Shown: one piece after another, positions 11,501 to 23,500 of the stretch
Position numbering within the stretch: the stretch's first letter is position 1
Layout: every line of letters starts with the position of its first letter
Source of the DNA: Echinococcus granulosus
Lineage: Eukaryota > Platyhelminthes > Cestoda > Cyclophyllidea > Taeniidae
NCBI RefSeq assembly: GCF_000524195.1
Contig: NW_020170463.1
Coordinates: forward strand, 42,811-68,272
DNA: 25,462 bases
Direction of reading: 5' to 3'
Made by a program: the position numbers and the translations under genes
Notes under the pieces: generated by a model
Database searches by the model: none
What the model was told of the DNA's origin: nothing
The model's input: the letters and a program-made list of their open reading frames with translations, nothing else

Positions 11501-14500
11501 TCCCATTTTGAAGCTGCCCCATTTTTGAGCGTGAAATACACCATTAGGAAAAGGCAGGCTGGAGGAGCAAATAAGCTCCCCATTCGACTTAAGGCAGGTT
11601 TAACCATAAAACCGAGCCTCAAGTATGACTCCTGTGCCTTTTGATCATACAAGATTTATACATAAAAGGGTACAAAAGACAGCTTAGAGGAGAAACGAAC
11701 CATAAGTATATTTTTAAGGTCTACCACCATCACTTTATGGTGGGAGTAAGCTCACTTTTTAATTAAAGACAAATGAGAAGTCAAATTTACCTTAAATGCA
11801 GAAAAGGAGCAGCGGTAGTCGAGACTAGGAAAACGGACAAAGGTAACCAAGTCACCAATGAAGTTGGGCATTTTCAGAAAGCACATCTACACTTAAAATT
11901 TTGACAAGAAATAGCCAGAAGACTTAAAAAGTTTTGCTACCCTTTTCTTTCATCCAGACTTAAAATAACGAAAAATTCATGTCTCATGACCACTTTGAGT
12001 GATTTTATTATGCAAGCCATTACTCCGTGCTTCAGCGGCTATGATTCCAGCATCTGGTATCCTTCTTCACTCAAATAGCCAAAATCTACATCGTCAACTT
12101 TTAAGTCCTCTAAACCAGGGGGTGAATGCGATAACGTTTAGAAGCGTCTTTCACTACTTTTAGCCCGAAGCAGGAAGACAAATTTAATCCAACGCGGAAT
12201 TTTGAGTGTAAGGAGGCGATGTGCTATTAAAAGAAAAGGAATAACGCCGTGGATGGTTTTGCTTTGAATCCGCTTTTTTAAGCCTGTCAAGAAAAAATGC
12301 ACTAAGTGGGGTCTCGGATGGTGGACCTATAAGCCTCCTCGGTAGGGCAATAAGAGACGGTCAATGTTCGCTCTCTCTCTACCCCGCCCTCTCTCCTTCC
12401 ATCTCAGAAATCCCGCTTTAATGAAGGAAGCGGAGAAAAAAGTGACTCACACAACTCCGCAATACCCAACAGTAGTGGGTGTGGTGGACGCATTAATTGC
12501 CGTGCCAACCTCGCCGCCATCAGTTGAAAGTTGACGCTGGGATGGCAAACCGGACAGCTGCTGTCGTTGGACCGGAGCCTGTGTTGTCGACAGATGACGC
12601 TGGGACTGGATTTGCTGTCGTGACATATTAGCACCTCGAGCCACCACCATTGGTGTTGGCAAAGCATCTAAAATGAGGACAAATCATTCAAAAGCATGCT
12701 CGGATTATGCTCCATGGGTGTATATTAATAAAGTCGTAAAAAAGAAGCAAAAATGAAGGATTTATTATCAACTCAATGTATCACCTATACAGTCGCTTCC
12801 TATCGGGCAACATTGTTTCCTACCGAGGTGTGTGTGAGTGGGGGTTATAAAATCACTGTTTGCAATCTCTTTAATACCGACTAAAAGTCATGAAAATTAT
12901 GTCCCACGGTCCGGTCATACGTCCACTTCAGCTGAGCTGTTAAAATAATGAAGAAGCTAAACACCTTACCAATGAGTGTACTGTTTAGTTAGTGCCTACC
13001 ATTCAATATTTTTGTCAACGCAAGAAAAAAAAATTCAGCAAAAGAAAAGCATTAGCGGTTGCTTGGCCCTTGACCCGACACATGTGGTAGCGTTTACAAT
13101 TGATTTTGCAGGCGGTTACTCAACGCTTGACACAAAAACACGAACTAAAATTCTGGCATTTTTTAGCCTTACATAGAAATTTTTCTTAGTGATTCAACCG
13201 TAAGTCCAAAAAATGCGAAAGAAACCACGGCGAATTTCTCCACTCACTGCCATTAACTGCGGGTATTTGATTCTACACTTCGCGCTTCTCATAAGAACCA
13301 CAAAAAGTCTCACCCCTTCCGAGCGAAGGCAGGGGTTGCACCGTGGTGGCATTGAAGCCTGGTGGAAAGACCGCTTGTTGTTGTGGAGCCTGTGGTGGCG
13401 GTGGCAGTGGTGCCTGTGACTGAAGTGGTACGGAAGTGGCTCGATGGAAGGCGCGTGTCTGCATGACCGGTGTTGGCGGTGGACGAGCGAGAGCGGCCGA
13501 ACCAGGTGCGGGCACGGAGTAGTAGAAGGTCGGAGGCATGCCACTCGACTGTAACATCGAAGCCGGCAAACCGGGCCGACAAAGTCGGTACTGCGGAAAT
13601 GAGGCAAAAGGTGCCTGCTGAGGTGGACGAACTGCACCCATGGTGTTCGCCACTTTCTGTTGTTGTTGCTGCTGCTGTGGTGTCGGTTGAACGGTTTGGC
13701 CAGTAGGCATACTCTGCTGTCGTCCGAATTGAAAGGACTTTCGCAAGGAGTGACCAAACTGTCTGGAGTGCGTTTTCTAGAACACCAGGATCAGTTGACA
13801 GTTGAATAAATCAGGCGTGTTTCATTTCTCTACACTCTGGCAATAAGCATAAGCATTAAGGCCTTCGGGTGGTTACAAACCTCCCGAATTGATAAGATCT
13901 TCGTAATTTTTGAGTGGGGAGGGGATGAAGGGAAGGCACCAGCGCGATTATTTGAAAAGAAAACGAAGTGGTTGCCAAATTAAAATGGCTTGACTCTTGT
14001 GAGGCTAGTTCTATAAAATGCAAATTAATTTGACGACTTCGCAACTTACTTCCGCAGAGATAACATGTGTGACATTTATTAAAACATTTCTCCAAAAAAG
14101 CATTATTTCAAAATGTCAAAAGATGGTGGATATCTTGCTTACTGACGTAGGAACAAGAGGAAGTGATGATGGCACTGAGGATCACCCCCCTTGAGTCGAC
14201 AGGATTGAAGGCACACAAGGCCTGTATCCTTACGTGTCCCTCACTACTGTATGATACACCAATTTTCAACCTTTGTTCCACCACTTCTAACTGGAAGACA
14301 ATTTTTGTGCATTTTTAGTTTAGCCTCTAGCCAAATACACTTGGGAAGGATTTTGACAGGCGAAACTAATATCCGCTGTCGCGTCTGTTCATTAATCTTT
14401 ATCCGTTCATGAGGTAACTTTGATCCAAGCCCTTCAAGGTGCCAACTTTCAGGTGGAAGAATTAATCGCCGTCTTTCAGCAAATTGTAAACTACTTCAGT

Positions 14501-17500
14501 GCACAGGATGTTTAATTTACCTTTAAAAAACTTCTAAAACGCCCCTGGGTTTTTATTTTCAAACTGGAGGCTAGGGGGCAATTCTATCACTCTCCTTCTT
14601 ACACTTCACTGGCCTTAATGCCATAAACATCCCCTGACATTGCTGTATCAAGGCTCTGGATGTGTGTCACACCACACTCTCCGATAATAATCCCCTACCT
14701 GCCTGCACTTTAAATCCTTCGCTTACTTTAATAGCCCTGGGAGAGCAATAAAAGTACGCAAGTTACAACGAAGCCTCACATATCCGTGGAAAATCTCGGT
14801 CTTCCTAATGAACACATTTACTACCCTTACATACACTGATATGCGCCTGCATAGTCCGCTGGAAGACCAAGTCTATCCTCGGTCACAGATCGCTCTGTGC
14901 CAAAAAACTGATGCCGGTGAAATCTCGACTGCCTAATTGGCCTAATAGGCATTAATGTTGGGGGCACCTTTAAGGAGTTAAGCGTTCTTTCGATTACCAA
15001 GTGACAGTCTTGATGTTGGGGTGTCTTAACAAATGCCGACGGCAGGAGGCCCCTCCGGCTCTTCTGTTTACTCAACAAAAAAAGACTATCACTACAATAT
15101 CCCAGAACCTGTAGTTCCCTAGCATGTTAACCAGTGATAGCAATACCCCGGTCTGTATTCCACTCGCTTACCGTTGCAGAGGTGTACTCCTTCACATCGT
15201 GGCTATTGGTGTGTGGGTCTGTGGTGATTCCGGTCCAAAAACAATCCTGGCAAAGGTTATACCTCGGACAGCGGGTGCATTTATAGCGCAGACCGACAAT
15301 TGGCTCGCGTTTGCAGCCCTCACACTTTAATGCGTGTTGAACTGCGTGCAGAGGACAAATAAAAACACTAATATTAGGTTGGGGAAAACCACAGGTAATT
15401 TGAGGGCGTCCAAAAGAGGCAAATAAAACCATTTCTAGGCCACTTTTACTTATGCTCTCCACTTGGTGGTTTCATTGTCAACTGTTTAAGTCATAAAAAT
15501 AAATCATCAATGGTGTGTAGAGATATACGCTGTGTAATACAACTGTGTAAAACCCCCTTTGTTAGAAGAACAAAAGATAAAATCACCCATTTTTTACTAT
15601 AAAATACCAACAGAGAATGTGATAAAATCAGTGTTGGAACAGTCTCTTCATATACTAGCTGTTGTTATGCATGCATTATTATGTCGGCCCGAGGTGTGAT
15701 ATTTACACATAACTGTCCTGATTACTTGCTTATTTAAGGGGAAAAAGGGCTTTCGTTTGGTTGAGGGGAGGTTACAACGATTTCTGAGATAAATGTCCCA
15801 GCCCACTCCCCCCCCTCATCTCAGCTACCCTTCTTCTAGGACCAAATGGATAAATGAGAAGTTAATTGGACTCTCTCCTCCCCTCAAATATGAACATCAT
15901 AATGTGTTCTTTTTAATTACTCATACGGATTGATGCATTTATTTTCTCCTTCTCTTCTTTTTTTGTTTCAAAAGTTCCATTCAAACACAACTTGGCGGTT
16001 GAAAAGTTTGATTTACATTCGAGTGACTTTGTTTCAACAAAATAGCAAAAAGAGGGGAAAAAAATCAAGACTAAAGGAGATATAGCCTTTTTTCTTTTCT
16101 TTTTCTGGTTTATAATCTACCACGAAAAGTGGAAACAACATGTGACTCCGATGCAGGATGTTTCCATGCATTACTATTAATTGCCTTGTTAATTGAGATG
16201 GGGATTACCAGGGAAGGATTATAAGGGAAGATCAGGCACGGGTTGTCAACATAAGAGAAACAGGGGCGTGGAGGGGAGGGGGGAACTTCTAAAAATTTGA
16301 TTTAAAAGGGCTATTTCCTATGTATGGCCCGAAAGCCAGTAATTACTTCAACAAAGGCAAACGCAACTAAAATGATTAGTGCGCTAAAACGCCCCGTCAA
16401 AATTGGAGAAAAAGCACCGTTTTTTAATCGCAAATAAAAAGGAGTAATGTATTTTACCGTTTTCAACTATCCCCAAGCGGTGAAACACCTTGAGCCAGCT
16501 GAATGATTGTGGCCCGGGTTCTGTCAGCATTCTTTCGAGAAACTCCTCCAGCGTAAATGTTTTCGACTTCTGCATTTTGCATTTCGGCATTCAAGTGATA
16601 AAGGGCAAAAAAGCATTTCATCAAAACGTCACATAAAATGATGGCAATTTTTAATTGTAGAGAATGACTTCTGTGATTAGGATTTAAAAAACTGTAAAAC
16701 AGAAAATTGAGGGTTTCGACTCTTCCAGCATTAAAAGATGAATTTACGTATTTATGAGAGCTGAAAAAAGCTATTCGATTGGAACTGTACAAATAAACGG
16801 GGAGCTTATTAGTTGGTATCCACTTCGAGTCCCACAAAATCTTTTCTTTATTACCTCTTTAATGAAGACTTACACCCGTAAAAAGGAATTTGGAGGTCTG
16901 GGAATTGTAGGAGAAGTTGGGTTCCTCAAAAACCCCGACCGCAAGAGATAGCAGCTCTTGAAGATAGGCTTCTAGCCTCTCGATTTGCAGTACGCCCGCC
17001 GAGTTCACCAGTAAACTGTAATGGTCTGCAAAAAGGAAACAAAGTAGCTCGACCACATTTTGGAAATTCATTAATCACAAACGGAAGACGGTGGCGTGAA
17101 ATTAGACTGCAATGGATGTTTGCTTTCGATAGAGTGAACAATGTGGTGGTTCCATATGTGGATCTCCTGCTAAGCAAATGTTGCAGCGGCGGCATACGGA
17201 ACATAAAAGATATACTCCACATTCATAATTTTTCCCAACGTCTTCATTTACTCGCTACGGTAACACGAATTCCGAACCTAGGTTTTTTCAGCTATTCATA
17301 TTTATTTTATTGCCAAGCGGAATATGTTAATTCCATTAAATTCACAGGAGTGACCGACAAAAAGTGGCATCGAATGTCATCAAAGCCATAGAAGAAGGCC
17401 GGTGTTTATGATTTAGGAAATGGGTTTTTATTTAAATTTCCCTAGAAGAATACCTATAACCTGAGGGAGCCTTGTATAATTCGGGTGAACAGGTTACCTT

Positions 17501-20500
17501 CTTTATGTAAGAATGCGTTCCAAAAAGTTTTATCATAAATACCACACACAGCATAAGGTGTTTTAAAAATAGATCTATTCATAATTAAGCACTATAAATA
17601 AAAACTGAAAATAGCTTAGGCCGCCCTTTTATAAGCATAATGCGCACTCCTCCTTGTTCAGTTTTGGGTACTAACTTATTGAAATTTATGTTATATCTAT
17701 TATTAAATCATATTTTCTTATGAAGAAGATTTGTGAAATTCAAGGTTGTAAGGTCTTTCGCGACGACCCTTTAAGTGTAGAAATCAAATTAGATGCTAGA
17801 TAATAAAAAAATTTCTGTTTTTGTGCCAAACTTAAGGAACAATAAACAGGCAGTATTATTTTATCGAATCAATTCAACCAATAAGCATAACGGTTCCCAA
17901 ATACGAAACAATTGTTATCTTCGTATAATGCAATTCTTAAGCAAAAGTCGAAGGGACACAATGCCTGCAAGCCCGAATATATGTAAATTACATAAATTTG
18001 TAGAAAAGAACAACAACTACGCTAACTCCCCAAATAGCACAGGACTTAAGCTAGTTGCATTTATAAATAGATAATTTTCGTGACACATTTTAAGAACCTA
18101 TTTGAGAAAAAAAAACAGACAAGTAACATAAGTGAATCAACCAATCGCTGTATACTCTGGAAGAGGGGTCCTTTTAAGTGCCATTGGTTTGGGACATCCT
18201 CTTTTTGGGCAAAAAAACTCAGCCCATCTAATCTGATGGTCATGGGCTTAACGCCCCCATCAGAGAAGTGGGGATATAAGATCACCGCAGTGTGGTTTGT
18301 GCTTGTAGCAAGCAGATTAGCAAACACAGCTAATGGGAGATAGTTGGCACAAAGGAAATGCCGTTGCATCCGCCGATAACTGTCCCATACCGAGAAACAG
18401 GTGACGGTGTCTTGTCAAGAAGTGGCAAACTGTATGCATGCAACAACTTGGTGTTGCATTCTCACACTAATAAAAGAGGCGTGAGTAAGGAAGTTCACCA
18501 TAAAGCCAAGCATTTAAATTAATCAACGCAGTTTACGATTTCACTTAAAGTACTTGTTGGGTGCGAAGAGACGAAAGTGGCAAAGTCTACTTATCTGGCT
18601 TGAAAAATATTGCCCTCGTTTTTCAAAAAAGCGAGTTCTGCTTTACAAATTCAACTCAAAAATGATAAAATAGAAGTCATTGCGTCTAGGATACATGTGT
18701 AATTACCGTGGAATAACAGACGTGATAAATCAGGGCCTTGAATGCATGGTTATGCAAAGGTCTATTTTGTAAAGATTTTAAATACCCTCATATTACAGCA
18801 ATTTCTTATTGTGCAATAATAAATTAAGTTAATATATCGATGGGAGGAGGTAGTACGCATACAATTAGCTGTCGTGCTCTCAGGGGAAAATCGACTACCT
18901 CAACTCATGAAAGATGATATATTTGAACTTCTTTGGCCAGAAAATATTTAAAAAAATAATATTTTAAATGTACTTTATTGTTTTAAAATTAATCATCTTA
19001 TTTGCAGCATGACTTAAACGAATTGGTTACCATAAAATGATAATGAAATACACGTCACGTATATGTGACGCCGACAGTAAATCTATTGCGCACATAATTA
19101 CACTCATTTGTACAAGAATCCTTTGACTGGAGATGGTCTAGGAATGCAACCAACTGTGTGGGAATATTTGTGGACGTCTGGACAAATACAACAATTTTCT
19201 TCACATAAGCTGACTCCATTCATCTTAGGGATCTCCCTACTTTTTACTCGAAAGTGTTTAAGCTGCCTCGTACAGCGTTAGCTACCCACAGATTGCTTTA
19301 AAAGGAACTTTCCAAAAAACTCACTGCGGAAGCCTCGAGATTGGAGTCAAAGAAAAAGGAGAAAGAAATGAAGAGAGTGTCACGCAAACCTAAAAGGCGT
19401 TTAGAGGTATTTCTGTGTTGCAAAATAAGACATTCTCTGGGTATGTGCACGATGATGCCGATGAGGAAGGAGATAAATAAGTGTACCCTCCACATCCTAC
19501 TTTATTCCTTTTTCCCATAAGAAACAACTAACAAAAATCTTTTCACGCCTTAAACCCGAAATTTTAAGGCCTCTTAGCACCCTTAATTTTAATTAAGAGT
19601 GAGACATCTCATCCCGCTCTGTACCTGAACCCTGAGCATTTCTTTGGCTTTAAGGCAGAAAAATTTATAATTTTGTATTAACCATATATTTTTGAAGAGG
19701 GAATTCAGAGCAGTAATTAGTTCATTTGTAGTACAAAGCGATTTATGCTATCTGATGTGTAAGTAATCGGGGAGAAAATTAAAGAGCCTTCAAAGCATTC
19801 TTGTAAAAGATGTTTAGGGTGAGCTATAATCTTTACCCAGCCAACCAAACGTCCTTTTCTAAAAATTAAGCGATTCATGAGGAAAGTACACTTACAAGTG
19901 AATTTGTCAATCGGTCTTCCAGTAGCAAGAGTCGACAATGCTACTTTGAGCCCACTGACAGCTAGACGACCACAGTTGGTGGGATCGAGGATGTAGGTCA
20001 ACCATCCCAGTAGTATCTCACCAGCCTGAGCCATCGCAAACTGAGCTCCTGTTTCATTTGAGGCAATGCCCTTTTCAATGTAGAGCGGGACTAAAGCCGT
20101 GTAGATTCGGTTGAGAAGATGCTCCGTCCCCTGACGATTAAGACTGGTAGATGGATCTGTCGAGTGTAACCCCAACTCCCTGAATGTCTCCAGTAGACGC
20201 CATAGCTCTATGGAACTGACTGCGGGAAGAATAAAGAACAGTGAGACAGGAGAGGGTCAATGATGAGGTGGAATGTATCCCGTCGTTAGGTTCAAAAACA
20301 GATTCAGCAGCTGCAATTATTTCCTTTTTTCTACAAATCACAAACCACATGGGAAGAAAAAAGTGAGACAGGTATTTCTCTTGCGAATTTTTAAATACCC
20401 CAGCGATTCAGACACACGGCGCAAAATGTCACCTAAATGTCACTCACCCAGTCTGCATGCCAAAATAAGGGAGGGCGTCAAGGGAGACATAAATTTTGTC

Positions 20501-23500
20501 CTAAATGTTAAATGACTTTGAATAAGTGTACTTGTGTGAAAGCAGACAAGTTTACCTGGATATTCTCGCTTATCGCCTATTGCAGTCGCACCAAAAGTAA
20601 CCCTAAAAAAGTGTCAAAGAAGTTCTTTTACTCAGATTCAGGGTTTATTCCCAACTTGCCATTCAAGAAAACTCCATTTTTCTCTCACCTACTGAGATTA
20701 GTAGAACTTCATTGAGGAGAAGTCAGGCAAAGAAAAACACCTACTCTCTTTCCCAGACATACCGACACTAACGTGGCATTCATTCTCCCTCCAAGTCTGT
20801 TGACTTGATAGTATTTGAAGGATGGAAAAAAAAAATATCTCCTCCTCCAACTTTCTTCTTTACGCGCACGCAATCAGCCGTCCAGATTGAATTACTCATG
20901 CGCGGTAACCCTCACTTTTGCCGCGGAGGGCACATGCGGTGTGATTCACGATGGACACGAACCCGGACTGTCTAACAACAGCCTCAACAACAGGCAAAGG
21001 TGGACTTTCACAAGCCTCCCATGCTTTCCTCTTTAACTACTAGAAAAAGGTAAAAGACCGAATTCTTTCAGGTACACCAATGCAAAGAGATGCCTGTGTA
21101 TGAATAAATTAAACATTGGCATCTCCCATCTGACGACGAAAGAAAAAGAGAAGGTGTACGTTTAGAAAGAAGCTAAAGTGGATATGTAAATTCAACTTTT
21201 GCAAAATGTGATAGAAGGCGAAACATCATTACACACATTCTCGGCCATGTAAACAACTACCTTCACACCTTCCTACCTCGGAACCTTGGATTGAATAAGG
21301 CCGGGGTTCGTATTCCCATTGGGTACAAGCTATAATGTGATATTTCACGCCTACAACCGGCCCAAATCTATTCAAGGGTAAAGTTTCAACTTCTGAGCCC
21401 GTAAAGCGAGCTCATTTCCCCATTTTTCATTTTGCAATACGCTCCGCAATTATGTTCATGAGGAGTGATAAATGTCGCCAGGATTTAGGTGTGCACTAAT
21501 GCAGCAGCGCTTAGACACCCTTCCGACAAAATACTTTTCTATTTTCGAGGCAAAAAAGAAGAAATGAGAGAAGACGGATTCGTCACCTCAGAGACCCGAA
21601 AAATCGATAATGACTTGACAAAGTGGATGTTCCTCCTCCATGACAAAATGTCAAGTAGGCTGTGTGTCCTCGTTTAAAATTCTGAGAGAGAGAGAGAGAG
21701 GAAGAAAAGAAAAAGGCAAAATGATTCTTTTCTTTTTTTCTCTTCATAAAGACGCACAAAATTTCCACCGATAGATTTTGACGTTAATTAACTGAATGTT
21801 CTAGCCCAGGATTCCGATTTATCAAGCTGCCATCAGCACAGTTGCACACAGCTGCCTATTCTTGGAGGGCTGAACACAACTTGTGTTTAAATCTTTGTGT
21901 CCAATTAAGGCACATCATTTAAACAAACGCGCGCGCCTTCAAGAACGTCCTCTACGAATTGCCATTTGAGGTCACAGCGACACGGCTTTTAATTGGCGAT
22001 ATTGTGAGGTATGAAATTGGGAAGAAAATTATTTTCGCTAATTAGATCTTCTGCTCTAGTTAGGGTGGTGATTTCAACGACTGTGATGGTGATGGTGGTG
22101 GTGACGATGACGTTGATGATGGTAGTGGCGGAGATGACTACAACGACGATGGCGAAGATGATGACGATGATAATGCTACTCTAGGGCGAGGCGAGGCAGT
22201 CAATCGATAGACGACATCAACGCAGCCTCGAGGATTGCGTAAACGCGCTGGAAAAGACTTGGAAACCAGCCAACCAATGGACACACAGCAGGCAAGGCCA
22301 TAACTCAACAGCCAATACCCATATACTCTCCTCTATCTTTAACAAAGAAGCCATTTTCTCCAAGAAAACCAACAAATTTGATGTAAAGATATGATCTTGG
22401 CTGTGCCACCTCCACGCCCCTACCCTACCCCAATCCTCTTCCTCCTCCTCCTTCAGTTTGAGCCCGAGGGCACATCGGATTCTCCTTACTCAAATGGTGA
22501 GAATGAGCTGGCACGACAATATCTTAACATGTATAGCACCAGATAGGCTACTCAAATAACCCAATGTTTTTTGACATGGTATAAGTCAAGCCTTTATTGC
22601 ATGGAGAATGATCTACATTACGAGTGCATTAAAGGACGTGCAGGCACATGTTGACCGTATCCTCAAAACAACCACTTAGCGGCGGACATCTTAGTCCAGA
22701 AGCTGGTCGTGTGGATGGAATTGATGAGGTTAAAGTGGTGCACTTAGAGTGGTCTAGAAATCAAGTTGCATTTAAGTGAGAATGCACCAGGAAGCAAATA
22801 AAGGACCCTATGATGTCCGTCCAGGGCCCCTGCTTCTTTTGAGAAAAATACTTATAGTTTGGATACTTCAATGAAAAGTGTGCACGGACAAGCGACTCAC
22901 GTAGGGTCCGCTTCTGGATGTACCGCAGTTTGCTTGCGGTACGGTACGCAGCAAAACGAATTTGGTCGAATTTTTTGGCCTCTAGAGAATGGAGAGAGTG
23001 GCTTTGTGATAAACTTTTTAAGTAAATCAAAACTATAATGCTCTATCTAATCGTTGTTTACTAGGTGGCTATAGATTACACTGGTATGATTCATTCGTTT
23101 ATTCATTGCTCTATTAGGAAGGGCTTTTGAAGATTAAAATTATAAGATAACTTTGCATTTTATCCAAGGACTAAACAAAGAAGTAATATTTGGAAAAAAC
23201 GAACAAAACTCTTTTATTGAAGCCAATTTAAATAAGTGCCAAAGTTGGAAGCCCATAAATGAAAATATTATATATGATACCAAACCCAATCGTAATTTAT
23301 TTAAAATACTTAACTGACTTGATTTTACATATTTTTTTATAACCAAACACTAAATTCAATAAGGCAGATATTTATAAATGTGAAATGTCAAAAAATTTAT
23401 CTCTGGGATGCGAATTTTTAGAGATATTGGTGTACGAAAATACTGCCTTTTCACCTTTGACAATGTCACATACCCATCACATGCACAAAGCAAAAAAATA

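Larger units (their letters stand above)
17026..19895 (-). other. Dystrobrevin intron 3
   Basis: 2.87 kb, GTAAGT to TTTCCTTTTTGCAG; the largest intron. Mostly AT-rich. The part at about 18150-18450 is noticeably less AT-rich, is open on both strands for 80-100 codons without family match, and holds interlocked inverted repeats (18221-18263). A palindrome-bearing 25-mer lies at 19054-19078. Confidence 0.7.
20220..22900 (-). other. Dystrobrevin intron 2
   Basis: 2.68 kb, GTGAGT to TTCTTCCCGCAG. It contains a GAT/GAC/GGT-rich trinucleotide tract (22084-22172) and a GA microsatellite (21684-21700) with purine-rich flanks. No exon was supported in it: phase passes directly from exon 2 to exon 3, and the joined protein has no gap against the family. 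Confidence 0.7.

Noticed and set aside
13194..13757. 187-codon open frame on the minus strand over exon 8
   Set aside because: It is a shadow in another frame of the Gln/Pro-rich exon; its composition (Arg, His, Ser rich) is what a shifted read of CAG/CCN codons gives, and only the polyQ frame joins exon 9 in phase.
17793..18074. 93-codon open frame in intron 3, plus strand
   Set aside because: Asn/Lys/Ile-rich translation expected from AT-rich sequence; no motif, and antisense to the called gene.
21281..21345. GGGGTTCGTATTCCC, similar to a tRNA B box
   Set aside because: No matching A box, acceptor stem or anticodon arm could be laid out at the right distance, so neither a tRNA nor a tRNA-derived SINE is supported.
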